This document shows, piece by piece, positions 17,226 to 26,244 of a stretch of DNA of 64,000 nucleotides. Source of the stretch: CAVWSM01 sp963799425. Lineage in GTDB: Bacteria > Actinomycetota > Actinomycetes > Jiangellales > Jiangellaceae. Location: positions 1 to 64,000 of the forward strand of contig CAWCXA010000018.1 of assembly GCA_963799425.1 (NCBI GenBank). The letters are read 5' to 3'. Below the pieces are notes generated by a model, which worked only from the letters and a program-made list of their open reading frames with translations, did no database searches and had not been told where the DNA came from. A program made the translations under genes and the position numbers. Each line of letters begins with the position of its first letter. Positions within the stretch are counted from its first letter, which is position 1.

Positions 17226-17737
17226 TCACGCAGGCGAGACGGGTGAGTCCGCCACGGACGCGACCGTCTCGTCCAGATCGTGACGGATCTCACGGAAGAC
17301 CCACTTCCGGTACGACCAGAATCTGAATCCCGAGCCGAGCGCAACACCGACGATATTGGCCGAGATGTTGTCCGCCAGGGGGCTCTGGAGGCCGAGCACG
17401 TAGTGGCTGAAACCGAGGGTCGCCGCCGCGATTCCTACACCGACTGCGTTGAGCAGGAAGAACAGGGCGTATTCGCGCGCCACACCGTACGAGCCCGGTG
17501 GCGGAAGGTCCACAGCCGGTTTCCGGCGTACGTCACGATGGTCGCGGCCGCGCCGGAGAGAATCTTGGCCGTGAGCGGCGCGTCGTAGAGCACGCCCTGA
17601 CCGTCGCCTCCGCCGTAGCGGAGCACGTTGAACAGGCTCACGTCGACGATGTAGCCGACGCCTCCGACCGCAAGGAACTTCATCACCTCTCGGTACAGCA
17701 GGTGAATGCCGTACCAGAGGGTGCGCAAGCGGGCCAT
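17226..17737 (-). CDS. GtrA-family membrane protein, one frameshift
   Basis: Small four-helix membrane protein, about 170 residues, of the family that helps move or use polyprenyl-phosphate-linked sugars. The first half reads FLAVGGVGYIVDVSLFNVLR (helix 1) and ILSGAAATIVTYAGNRLWTF, the NRxWTF signature. After a frame change near 17500 it continues YALFFLLNAVGVGIAAATLG, NIVGVALGSGFRFWSYRKWVF and a short polar tail. The second signature, FxFxxxRxWVF-like, is at the end. The two halves together give all four helices. It lies between ugd and purK, and a DPM1-like glycosyltransferase follows after purE. Confidence 0.85.
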
Positions 17738-17852
17738 GAGGTTCCTGTCTGGAGCGGTGTCGCATATGGGCCGTCTAAGGGTACGACGCTGCGCAACCCG
17801 GGCAGGATACCACGTCGGCTGATCATGCGTCCGTGTCGGTAGCCTGCCGAGC

Positions 17853-18996
17853 GTGAGCTTTCCAGTTGTCGGGGTCGTCGGCGGCGGCCAGTTGGCTCGG
17901 ATGATGCAGGAGGCAGCAACGCCCCTCGGGCTCGGGTTGCGTCTGCTGACCGGGTCCTCCGACGACTCGGCCGCGCTTGTGGTCCCGGGGACGGTCGTGG
18001 GCGACGAGAAGGATTACGAGGACCTTGCGGCGTTCGTCAAGGACGTGGACGTACTCACGTTCGACCACGAGCACGTGCCAACCGAGTACCTGAGGGCCTT
18101 GCAGGCAGCGGGAACCGCTGTTCGGCCCGGGCCGGATGCGTTGGTCCATGCACAGGACAAGGCGGTCATGCGAGCTCGGCTGATGCAGATCGGTGTGCCG
18201 TGCCCGCAGCATCGGGAGGTCGCCGACCCAGATGAGGTCGCGGCCTTCGCGGCCGAAGTGAGCGGTTGGCCGGTGGTGCTCAAGACGGCGCGCGGCGGCT
18301 ACGACGGCAAGGGCGTGTGGCTGATCGAATCGCCGGCTGACCCTGCTGTCGCGCGGCCGTTCCTTGCCGGGGTGCCGGTCCTGGCCGAGGAGCGGGTGGA
18401 TTTCGTACGGGAACTGTCGGCGGTCGTGGCCCGATCGCCGCACGGCCAGGCGGTGGCGTACCCGGTCGTCGAGTCCGTGCAGCGGACGGGATCTGTGTCG
18501 AGGTAACGCGCCCGCACCGGGTCTGTCGGCGGGCATGGCTGCCGAGGCGGAGCGGCTGGCGCTGACGGTAGCGAAGGAGCTCGACGTCGTAGGTGTGCTC
18601 GCCGTCGAGCTGTTCGAGACCCGAGACGGACGGCTGCTGGTCAACGAGCTGGCGATGCGGCCACACAACAGCGGGCACTGGACGATCGACGGCGCGGTGA
18701 CGTCGCAGTTTGAGAACCACCTGCGGGCTGTGCTCGATCTGCCGCTGGGCTCGCCACAGGCACGGGCGCCTTGGACGGTGATGGTAAACGTGCTGGGCGG
18801 GGATCTCGAGGAGACTTACTCGGCGTACCGTCACGTGATGGCTCGCGATCCGGGCGTCCGCGTCCACTGGTACGGCAAGGGCGTCCGGCCCGGCCGGAAG
18901 TTGGGGCATGTGACTGTGTGCGGGACCGATCTTGAGGACGTACGCGCACGGGCGCGGCACGCTGCGGCTTATCTGGCGGGGGAGATCGATGAGTGA
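17853..18996 (+). CDS. purK: 5-(carboxyamino)imidazole ribonucleotide synthase, two frameshifts
   Basis: Purine synthesis: carboxylates AIR with bicarbonate and ATP. ATP-grasp fold, about 380 residues. The start GTG 17853 gives FPVVGVVGGGQLARMM, then FDHEHVPTEYLRAL and VLKTARGGYDGKGVWL (ATP-grasp glycine loop). The frame fails near 18478 (after VVESVQR) and again near 18510; between them DGICVEVTRP is read in another frame. The last 160 residues, VVGVLAVELFETRDGRLLVNE and MRPHNSGHWTIDGAVTSQFE, are intact. The stop overlaps the purE start by eight bases. An essential gene in most bacteria, so the two breaks are probably sequence errors. Confidence 0.88.
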
Positions 18997-19483
18997 GGCA
19001 GTGGTCGGCGTCGTGATGGGCTCCGACTCAGACTGGCCGACGATGAAGGCGGCGGCGGAAGTGCTCGACGAGTTCGGTGTGCCGTACGAGGCGGATGTTG
19101 TCTCGGCGCACCGGATGCCGCAGGAGATGATCACGTACGGGCGAACCGCGCACTCCCGCGGTCTGAAGGTGATCATCGCAGGGGCGGGAGGAGCCGCTCA
19201 CCTACCGGGGATGCTCGCGTCGGTAACGCCGCTGCCCGTCGTCGGGGTGCCGGTGCCGCTCAAGCATCTGGACGGCATGGACTCACTGCTATCGATCGTG
19301 CAGATGCCGGCGGGAGTGCCGGTGGCCACCGTCTCGATTGGTGGAGCGCGGAACGCCGGGCTGCTTGCTGTGCGGATCCTCGGCGCCTCGGACGACGCCT
19401 TACGAACGCGGATGGAAGAGTTCCAATCCGACCTCAAGCAAGAGGCCCAGGCGAAGGGCGTCACACTGCGAAACCTGGGCTGA
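18989..19483 (+). CDS. purE: 5-(carboxyamino)imidazole ribonucleotide mutase
   Basis: Next step after PurK: N5-CAIR to CAIR. 164 residues, normal length. VVMGSDSDWPTMKAAAEVL is the substrate-binding start, SAHRMPQEMITYG holds the catalytic histidine, and GAGGAAHLPGMLAS with PLPVVGVPVPLKHLDGMDSL completes the active site. The start ATG 18989 lies inside the last codons of purK, so the genes are coupled. It is followed by 140 non-coding bases and a convergent glycosyltransferase. Confidence 0.95.
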   Translation: MSEAVVGVVMGSDSDWPTMKAAAEVLDEFGVPYEADVVSAHRMPQEMITYGRTAHSRGLKVIIAGAGGAAHLPGMLASVTPLPVVGVPVPLKHLDGMDSLLSIVQMPAGVPVATVSIGGARNAGLLAVRILGASDDALRTRMEEFQSDLKQEAQAKGVTLRNLG

Positions 19484-19623
19484 TTCGGCTGGCCGCGGGG
19501 GACCGCCTTCCCTTGTGGTTCGCGCGAACGGTGCTCTGGTCGCGCCTCCATCCACAACGGACCAGCGGAATGCCATTGGCGAGCGGGGCAGCGTCGTGTG
19601 TGCCTCAAACCACAACCAAGCCG

Positions 19624-20616
19624 TCAACGCTTACTGGCGTCGAACACCTGAGTGAGCTCGGAGATGTCCAGGGCAGCGTCCCGGTATTGGATCTCTTTGA
19701 TCCTTTCCAGCTGATCTTCGATCAGGATGCGGTTTGTCCGCAGCAGATCAGAAAGGACACCGAGTGCAAAGGACAGCAGCGAGCTCACCAACAAGATTGC
19801 TCCGACGACCAGCGACTGGATGTGCCCACCAGCATCACCGGTGAGCCAGAAATAGCCGAAGCGCACGAACGGGATCAGGCCGAGAAGCCCAAGGACGAGA
19901 CCAAGCGTCGCGAAGACGACGTACGGCCGGAACATGAGGTAGCCGCGAACGATCGCGACCCCGGATAGGAGCATGTGGTGCCGCATGTTCCTGAAAAGGC
20001 GGGACTCTCGCGTTTTCGGGTTGGTGACGACAGGAACACTTTCGATCTGAAGCCGTTTGTTTCCGGCCTGGATAATCGTCTCCATGCAATAGCTGAACCG
20101 CGTGATCAGGTTAAGCCGCATGAGCGCCGTTCGGGAGTAGGCCCGGAAACCGCTGGCCGCATCCGGCAGTTCGGTTCTTGCTGCCCGGTTGACCACCCGA
20201 CTGCCCAGTCGCTGCATGAGTTTCTTGAACGGTGAGAAGTGCGCGATCGTCTGCGTCTGCCGGTCCGCTATGACGATGTCGGCGCGGCCCTCGATAATCG
20301 GCCGCACCAAGTCGGGGATTCGCTCCTGTGGATACTGATTGTCGCCGTCGGTGTTGACCACGATGTCGGCGCCGTGCTGCAACGCGTAGTCCACACCGTC
20401 TCGAAACGACCTGCCGAGCCCCTGGTTTCGGGTGTGCCGAACGAAGTGCCGAACACCGAGTGCTCGGGCGACCTCGACCGTACGGTCTGAAGACCCGTCG
20501 TCGATCACCAGAATCTCGACCGAGTCCACTCCCTCGATCTCGCGCGGGATCGACGCAAGGACAGCAGGGAGGGTGTCCTCCTCGTTGAGGCAGGGCACTT
20601 GGACGAAGATCTTCAT
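19624..20616 (-). CDS. Family 2 glycosyltransferase with two C-terminal membrane helices (DPM1/polyprenyl type)
   Basis: Starts MKIFVQVPCLNEEDTLP (an upstream start would add nine unrelated residues). GT-A fold: ILVIDDGSSDRTVEVA, then NTDGDNQYP, the DxD that binds the metal-nucleotide sugar, then DIVIADRQTQ. SGFRAYSRTALMRLN is typical of polyprenyl-phosphate sugar synthases. Residues about 225-295 hold two membrane helices (VVFATLGLVLGLLGLIPF and VGAILLVSSLLSFALGVL), followed by a short helix. It probably loads a sugar onto a polyprenyl phosphate at the membrane. It leads into the leftward group 19.6-24.8 kb. Confidence 0.85.
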   Translation of the reverse strand: MKIFVQVPCLNEEDTLPAVLASIPREIEGVDSVEILVIDDGSSDRTVEVARALGVRHFVRHTRNQGLGRSFRDGVDYALQHGADIVVNTDGDNQYPQERIPDLVRPIIEGRADIVIADRQTQTIAHFSPFKKLMQRLGSRVVNRAARTELPDAASGFRAYSRTALMRLNLITRFSYCMETIIQAGNKRLQIESVPVVTNPKTRESRLFRNMRHHMLLSGVAIVRGYLMFRPYVVFATLGLVLGLLGLIPFVRFGYFWLTGDAGGHIQSLVVGAILLVSSLLSFALGVLSDLLRTNRILIEDQLERIKEIQYRDAALDISELTQVFDASKR

Positions 20617-20700
20617 GATCGTTTCCTGTCGGGCGGAGCACACGCCTTTGGACGCCGAGAAACGATATCAGCGACTCCGTCCCGACTCGGAGAGCCGTAG

Positions 20701-21681
20701 CTATTCGGTGGTTGAGTCGGCGGGGGCGTGACGGTATCCGCTGCGGCGGGCAAGGAGCAGGGCGACGCCTGCCATCAAGAGTTCCGCAAAGATGATGACG
20801 GCGCGGTCGACCAAGGCGATGACCAGGCCGATGCTCGGGTCAACCACCGGGCTCAAGGCCGCCACCAGGACAACTTCGCGCACTCCGGCGCCTGCTGGTG
20901 CGAAGACAACGATGAACCCGACGATCCAAGCCAAGGCAAAGGCACCGACGCCGATCACGAGCGCGTCGTTGAAACCAACACCGAAAGACGAAGCGAGCGC
21001 ACCGAGCGCGGCGCCGTAAGCAATCCAAGCCGCCACCAACCAAGCCATACCAGTGGCGATTCCGATCCAAGACAGGGTGTGCTCAAGAGGCGGGCGCCGA
21101 GCCACGCGCAAGATCCACGCCAGAACGGCGTTGACGAATCTCGGATGTAGAGCGGCCAGCAAGAGCGGTGCTGCGGCGAGCACGAGGACGTACTTGCCAG
21201 CGACGTCCCTGGACGCGAAGGGCAGTGTCAATGCTGCGAGGACAGATCCGCAACCAGCTGTCATCGCGATCGTGACCAGAAAGGCTGTGGCGGATCGTGT
21301 CCGGGGAACGCCATACTCCCGGGCAATCTCCCCTGGCCCGAGAACGCCCCATACGGTTCCGGGGATGTACTTCCCCAGCTGACCGACGACGAACACGCGA
21401 AACGCTGCAGTCCATGAGAGACGGCTACCGAAGTCCGCCAGGATGGCTCTGAGCGCACCCGCTGTCGCGACGAGAGCGAACGACGCGGCAGCGCAGGAGC
21501 CGACCAGTGACAACACCGAGAGGCGGGACAGATCGCTGCGTATTTCGTCCCACTGAGAGACCAGCACCAGAGTGCCTAGCGCAACAGCAACGAGCACGAA
21601 GCATGCTCTGAGAGCCTTCGAGTCAACGAACTGTCGAAGGTGCTGGCCGATCGTCAGGCTTGACGCTTGGGTCTCCTTCAT
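20701..21681 (-). CDS. Lysylphosphatidylglycerol-synthase-TM/flippase-like membrane protein
   Basis: About 326 residues with some eight membrane helices. Family signs are GQLGKYIPGTVWGVLGPGEI, the (G)KYxPG(x)xW motif of the UPF0104 / LPG-synthase transmembrane family, and GFIVVFAPAGAGVREVVLVA, the PxxxGxRE motif. There is no C-terminal aminoacyl-transferase domain, so this is the membrane half only, as in proteins found in polysaccharide clusters and thought to act as lipid flippases. ATG 21681 was preferred over a GTG 16 codons upstream because the extension is polar and not conserved in type. Same direction as the GT2 and FkbM genes. Confidence 0.85.
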   Translation of the reverse strand: MKETQASSLTIGQHLRQFVDSKALRACFVLVAVALGTLVLVSQWDEIRSDLSRLSVLSLVGSCAAASFALVATAGALRAILADFGSRLSWTAAFRVFVVGQLGKYIPGTVWGVLGPGEIAREYGVPRTRSATAFLVTIAMTAGCGSVLAALTLPFASRDVAGKYVLVLAAAPLLLAALHPRFVNAVLAWILRVARRPPLEHTLSWIGIATGMAWLVAAWIAYGAALGALASSFGVGFNDALVIGVGAFALAWIVGFIVVFAPAGAGVREVVLVAALSPVVDPSIGLVIALVDRAVIIFAELLMAGVALLLARRSGYRHAPADSTTE

Positions 21682-21765
21682 GGCGTGCCCAGAGTACGGC
21701 AGCTGTTCACTGATCTGGCCCTTAAGCACTGGCTCCTCGGTGAATGCCCAAGGATTCTCACGGAC

Positions 21766-22614
21766 CTAATTAGCTTCGCCATAGACAGCGCGGAACCGGT
21801 CGTTACGCACGAACAGCGTGTTCGTGGAGTCTTTGTAGAGCGTCGTGTACCCGGACGACACAATTGACTGACCGACGCGGGCCGATGCCGCCCTGGCATG
21901 CTCCATGTCGGGGCGAACGTCAGTGAGTTCCACGATCATCATTTTCGGCCGCCAAACGGCGAGATCGAAGCCCTGGAAGACTTGCTCCTCTGCGCCCTCG
22001 ACATCCACCGACAGAAGGTCGAACCCGCCGTGGACGCCATGCTCCGACAGCAACGAATCCAAGCGACGCATCGGCACGCGGACACGACGGGTCAGATCTT
22101 TCCGCTTGAGAACACCGATACTTGCGTTCTCTGCTGCCTGCCCCCCATCAATCGTTGATAGCGTCCCCGCAACCGTAATGTCGATCTCGCCATCCTCGGA
22201 GCCAGCTGCGACATTGGCCACCGTGACCCTCGGATGCCCTGAATGGTTTTTCCTGCACATCTCCGCATACTCCGGCACAGGCTCGACGTAGAGGCCCTTC
22301 CACCCGGCGCGAGCCAATCCCCACGTGTTGCTGGCAAGGTGGCCGTCGTATGCGCCAACCTCAACGAATTCCCCGTCGGACCGCCGGCCTAGGAAGAGCT
22401 CAAGCATGAAACCAAGGTTGGGCACCTGGCAGGTCACCGGAATTGCGTAGAACGCGTGAGGTTGACCACTCGGGGTCTTTGGAATCCTGGTGAGGTCGTA
22501 GCCGAACCGATGAAGGAACTGCTTCACCAAAAGGCGTGCCTTCAGTCCCAGATCGCTCACCTGAGTACTCCTAGCATCCAAGTCCGACTGTGGCTCACCA
22601 CGGGAACGCGTCAC
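21766..22614 (-). CDS. FkbM-family methyltransferase
   Basis: 282 residues; SAM-dependent O-methyltransferase of the kind that methylates sugar hydroxyls. SAM-binding motif I is EFVEVGAYDGHLASNTWGL, then GWKGLYVEPVPEYAEMC. VANVAAGSEDGEIDITVAG and TRRVRVPMRRLDSLL are in the usual places. FDLLSVDVEGAEEQVFQGF is the FkbM signature. Start GTG 22614 directly abuts the stop of the fused oxidoreductase gene (TGA then GTG), so they are coupled. No coiled-coil tail, unlike the two FkbM-type genes in the 40-44 kb array. The substrate is unknown, probably a sugar of the nearby glycan. Confidence 0.88.
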   Translation of the reverse strand: MTRSRGEPQSDLDARSTQVSDLGLKARLLVKQFLHRFGYDLTRIPKTPSGQPHAFYAIPVTCQVPNLGFMLELFLGRRSDGEFVEVGAYDGHLASNTWGLARAGWKGLYVEPVPEYAEMCRKNHSGHPRVTVANVAAGSEDGEIDITVAGTLSTIDGGQAAENASIGVLKRKDLTRRVRVPMRRLDSLLSEHGVHGGFDLLSVDVEGAEEQVFQGFDLAVWRPKMMIVELTDVRPDMEHARAASARVGQSIVSSGYTTLYKDSTNTLFVRNDRFRAVYGEAN

Positions 22615-24843
22615 TCACGCCTGCTGCTCATGTCGCTCCCGCTCGTCGCTTGCGGCGCCAAACGCTGCGGTGTCGGACTTGGAGCCATCGAGCAGCGCCT
22701 GTCGAAACGCTGCGATGTCGATCTCAGCACCGATCCGGATGCTCTCCTGGGCGGCGAACATGCAGGTGGTGGCCAGAGAAGCGTCTTCCCAGCTCAACAG
22801 GTGGTTAGGCTTGCCCTGAATCGCGCGGACGAATTGCTCGAGTTCTTCCTTGTGGCCCATGGACTTGCGCAAGCCACTGCCCTGCTTCTCGACCTTGTGT
22901 CCGTGGAGTGTGAGCTTGGCGAAGTCGTCCAGGATGGCGATACGGCCCTTGCCAAGCACCGTCAGGCGCTCCCTCGGGAAGGCTGCTGAGCCGCTCTCGT
23001 TGAAGACCACGGTCGCGGCAGCGCCCTCGTAGTGCAGGGTGAGCACGAAGTTGCAGATCGTTCGGATGTCGTCGGGCGCCTCTCCAAGAGCCCGAGCGGT
23101 GACAGAGACGGGTCGCTTGCCGATCAGCAGGTTGCACAGGTCGATGAAGTGCTCGCCCTCGGTGATGAGGCGACCTCCACCGTCGATCGGGTCGAGCGTC
23201 CAGTGGTCGGCCGGGACGAACGGCTGAGTGATGACGTATTCGACGAAATCGGGGTTCGGGATTGACTCCCGGACAGTCTGAACCATCGGCGAGTAGCGCC
23301 GGTTGAGCCCTAGAGTCACGATCTGCGACCGGTCCTCCATGAGTCTCAGCAGGCGTCCGAAGTCCTCGGGGATCGTCACCATCGGCTTCTCGATGAAGAC
23401 CGCCTTGTCCGCCTCGATGGCGGCGCGTACATGCTCGTAATGCTCGGGCTGACTCGAGCAGATCATCACGCCGTCAGTGTCGGGATCCGCCACCGCCTGG
23501 TGGACATCCGTCGTGATCATCGTGGCGCCGATGCCCTCTGCGACAACGGAGGCGTTTCGGGCTGTGGCCGAGGCGATGCCGCGCAGCTCTATGTCACGCA
23601 TGGCCTTGATGTTGGGGAGGTGCTTGGACAGGACATGGTTCCCGAACCCGATCAGCGCCAGGCCAACCTTGCCCCCCGCCTTCGCCCGTGGCTTGATCTC
23701 AATCGTGCGGCTGCGCATCGGCTCGGAACCGTATGAGAGTAGGGCTGCTATCCCGGGCAGCGTCCGCTCCCGAACCGCGTCGAACGCGTCCTGAGACTGC
23801 TCCATCGGGTAGACAGCGGCGATCAGCGGCGCCAAGTCGATCGCGCCGGAGTCGATCAAGCGGATGAACTCCTCGAGGTTGCGCTTCTCTGTCCAGCGGA
23901 CGTAGCCCAATGGATAGTCCAGCCGCCCCTTCTCATAGCCGGCGTGGTAACTGCCCGGTCCGTAGGCGCGCGAGTACCGCAAGTCGATCTCGCGGTAGAG
24001 GAAGTTCTTCGGGTGAATGTCCAGCTTCACGTAGCCGACGATCACGACCCTGCCCTGACGACGGGTGATCTCCATCGAGGCATTGATCGGCTCCGCCGAG
24101 TCCGAGCTGGCGCAAATAATCGTCGCGTCGACGCCATTCTTGCCGGTGAAGTCCTGGATCTGACGCTGCCAGTCGGGGTCGTTGGGGTTGACGACGAGTG
24201 ACGCACCCGCCTCGAGCGCCATTTGGTTGGCCTTCGGGTTCACGTCGATGCCGACGACAACGCAACCCGCGGCCTTGGCGATTCGAGCCGCGATCTGTCC
24301 GACCAGACCTAAGCCGTAGATCGCGACGGTCTCACCGAACTGGAGTTCGGCACGGCGCAGGGATTGCATGGCGATTCCGCCGACCGTGACGAAGGCCGCG
24401 TGTCGGAGGTCAACGCCGTCCGGGACGGGCACGACGTGGTTGAGGTAGGGAGCCGCGATCTCGGCATGGCCGGTAGCCGCGTAGGCGACGGTTTGGCCGA
24501 TCTTGATGCCTTGGACGTTCTCGCCCACGTCAAGGACCACCCCGGCACCGCTGTACCCGATCTCCCGCGGGGTGATCATTTCGTGCCAGACTCGGCGCCC
24601 GGTCTGTCCAAGACCGGTGGCGAACACGGTCTGTTTGACGACGTGCCGCATCCAGGGGTCGGAGATCGTCTGCTTGACCAGCTCGATGGGGGTCTTGGCC
24701 AGCGTGCCGGACTCGGTGCCGGAGCTGATCAAGGAATAGGCGCTCTGCACCAGCACTTGGTCCGGGCCCATGTGTGGCTCGGGGAGCTCGAGGATGCTGA
24801 CTCGCCCACGGCGATCGATGACCCGGCGAAACACTTGCTTCAT
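22615..24843 (-). CDS. Bi-domain oxidoreductase: zinc-type alcohol dehydrogenase fused to Gfo/Idh/MocA
   Basis: 742 residues with two enzymes in one chain. Residues 1-350 are a medium-chain dehydrogenase: GYSGAGVVLDVGENVQGIK, VGGIAMQSLRRAE, Rossmann turn YGLGLVGQIAARIAKAAG, and RQGRVVIVGYVKLD. Residues about 385-742 are Gfo/Idh/MocA: LALIGFGNHVLSKHLPNI as the nucleotide turn, FIEKPMVTIPEDFGRL with the conserved EKP, then TLGLNRRYSPM. The start ATG 24843 (MKQVFRRVIDRRG) was chosen because this text opens known relatives; longer starts add a low-complexity Arg stretch. Such fusions occur in exopolysaccharide loci and probably oxidise or reduce a sugar or side-chain in two linked steps. The gene leads the leftward operon with FkbM. 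Confidence 0.88.
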   Translation of the reverse strand: MKQVFRRVIDRRGRVSILELPEPHMGPDQVLVQSAYSLISSGTESGTLAKTPIELVKQTISDPWMRHVVKQTVFATGLGQTGRRVWHEMITPREIGYSGAGVVLDVGENVQGIKIGQTVAYAATGHAEIAAPYLNHVVPVPDGVDLRHAAFVTVGGIAMQSLRRAELQFGETVAIYGLGLVGQIAARIAKAAGCVVVGIDVNPKANQMALEAGASLVVNPNDPDWQRQIQDFTGKNGVDATIICASSDSAEPINASMEITRRQGRVVIVGYVKLDIHPKNFLYREIDLRYSRAYGPGSYHAGYEKGRLDYPLGYVRWTEKRNLEEFIRLIDSGAIDLAPLIAAVYPMEQSQDAFDAVRERTLPGIAALLSYGSEPMRSRTIEIKPRAKAGGKVGLALIGFGNHVLSKHLPNIKAMRDIELRGIASATARNASVVAEGIGATMITTDVHQAVADPDTDGVMICSSQPEHYEHVRAAIEADKAVFIEKPMVTIPEDFGRLLRLMEDRSQIVTLGLNRRYSPMVQTVRESIPNPDFVEYVITQPFVPADHWTLDPIDGGGRLITEGEHFIDLCNLLIGKRPVSVTARALGEAPDDIRTICNFVLTLHYEGAAATVVFNESGSAAFPRERLTVLGKGRIAILDDFAKLTLHGHKVEKQGSGLRKSMGHKEELEQFVRAIQGKPNHLLSWEDASLATTCMFAAQESIRIGAEIDIAAFRQALLDGSKSDTAAFGAASDERERHEQQA

Positions 24844-25026
24844 CTGGTGCGATGACCTTCCCTGATCCGGAGCCCTGCGCTCCCGTCGACCCCGGCGGGT
24901 CGATCCGGCGGCAAGCCTAGCGGCTGTCATTCAGTGCCCAGGACATCCGTACACTGTTCGCCCGTCGGGGTCGTCTCGTCACCAGCGGGGCTGACCAGGC
25001 GCATTCGAGTTGGGAGAGGGCTGATC
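24844..25026. promoter_or_regulatory. Divergent promoter region with a small hairpin
   Basis: 183 bases between the leftward oxidoreductase operon and the rightward operon starting at 25027. A perfect 7-bp stem (TCGACCC at 24886-24892, loop CGGC, GGGTCGA at 24897-24903) lies near the leftward start. On the right side GGGAGAGGG at 25012-25020 is a good ribosome site six bases before GTG 25027. No firm promoter boxes could be assigned. Confidence 0.4.
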
Positions 25027-26244
25027 GTGGCAGACGTCACTCGGGTCAGGTCGCCGCGAGACCGTTCCGACGCCGGTGTCGTGCTCGGGCGGGTCATCGA
25101 GACAGGCCACGAGATCGACTTCTCCGGATACTCCAAGCACGACGGCCTCAACGCGCGGTGGTTGGAGGTGTTGGCTGGCCAGTCGCGGGTCCGCCGGTTG
25201 GCCGCCATCCAGTTGATCATGCGCTCCCCGATCCATGTCCGCCCGCTCCTCGGCGTTCGGACGGCACGCAATGCCAAGGGGCTCTCCCTGTTCTCGCGGG
25301 CGATGCTCGACCGCTACCGCCTCACGGGATCTGGACGGGACGCCGACGACGCCCGGAGTCTGCTCGACTGGCTCGTCGACAACCCGTCGCCAGGGTTCGG
25401 CTGGAAGTGTTGGGGGTACCCCTACCCGTGGCAGGACGTTGGCTTCTTTGCCCCGCGGAACCTGCCCAACCGAGTTGTCACCTCCTTTGTAGTGCAGGCG
25501 CTGCTCGACGGTTACACCGTCCTTGGCGAGCAGCGATACCTCGCCGCCGCGACCGAGGCTGTGGAGTTCCTTCTGACCGCACCCAAGACGATGTACGAGG
25601 ACGATCGGCACCGCTGCGTCAGCTACGTACCGGATGAGTCGATCGACTGGATCGTCATGGACGTTTCCGCGCTCTCCGGCGCCGTGGCCGCCCGGCTCGG
25701 GGCCTTGACTGGCGACCGCGACCTCATTGCTGAGGGTGGGCGGCTGGTCCGCTACGTGGTGTCGAAGCAGACGGCCGAGGGTGCCTGGTTCTACGCCGAG
25801 CCGCCTTCAGCTAGTCACATCACGCACGACAACTACCACACCGGGTTCATCCTGGATGCCATCTCCGAGTACGACCGGCACGCCGGGACTTCCGAGTTCC
25901 GCGACGCGTACGACCGGGGGATCGACTTCTATCGGCGCAGGCTGTTCGAGCCGGATGGCGCCGGACGATTCATGAGTGACAGGCTCTATCCGATAGACAT
26001 CCATGGCTGCGCGCAGGGCGTGATCACCTTCTCTTTGCAGCAGCAGCACTATGGGGTCGGTGGCGACATGGCGGCGCGGGTCCTGGACTGGACTCTGGCG
26101 AACATGTGGGACCCTAAAACCGGCTGGTTCTACTACCAGAAGAGACGTCGATACCGCACGGCCATCCGCGAGCTGCGATGGTGCCAGGCGTGGATGGCGC
26201 GGGCGTTGGCCTGCTACCTCGAGACCACTGGAGAAAGAACGTGA
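25027..26244 (+). CDS. Putative alpha/alpha-toroid protein of a polysaccharide locus
   Basis: 405 residues, soluble, no signal peptide. The start GTG 25027 is set by the ribosome site before it. Helical repeats alternate with Trp/Tyr-rich loops: LDWLVDNPSPGFGWKCWGYP, VVTSFVVQALLDGY, VMDVSALSGAVAARLGALTG, HDNYHTGFILDAISEYD, and a final ELRWCQAWMARALACYLE. The repeated aromatic-glycine loops and the NYHTGFIL stretch are of the kind seen in alpha/alpha barrels of epimerases, terpene-cyclase-like and unsaturated-uronyl hydrolase proteins. I cannot name a function. Overlaps the next gene as GTGA and heads a five-gene coupled set with an amidotransferase, so sugar or uronate modification is a reasonable inference. 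Confidence 0.6.
   Translation: MADVTRVRSPRDRSDAGVVLGRVIETGHEIDFSGYSKHDGLNARWLEVLAGQSRVRRLAAIQLIMRSPIHVRPLLGVRTARNAKGLSLFSRAMLDRYRLTGSGRDADDARSLLDWLVDNPSPGFGWKCWGYPYPWQDVGFFAPRNLPNRVVTSFVVQALLDGYTVLGEQRYLAAATEAVEFLLTAPKTMYEDDRHRCVSYVPDESIDWIVMDVSALSGAVAARLGALTGDRDLIAEGGRLVRYVVSKQTAEGAWFYAEPPSASHITHDNYHTGFILDAISEYDRHAGTSEFRDAYDRGIDFYRRRLFEPDGAGRFMSDRLYPIDIHGCAQGVITFSLQQQHYGVGGDMAARVLDWTLANMWDPKTGWFYYQKRRRYRTAIRELRWCQAWMARALACYLETTGERT

Noticed and set aside
19518..19529. Perfect 12-base palindrome GTTCGCGCGAAC between purE and the GT2 gene
   Set aside because: Short, made of common CG steps, and located between two convergent gene ends; chance is likely in DNA of this composition.
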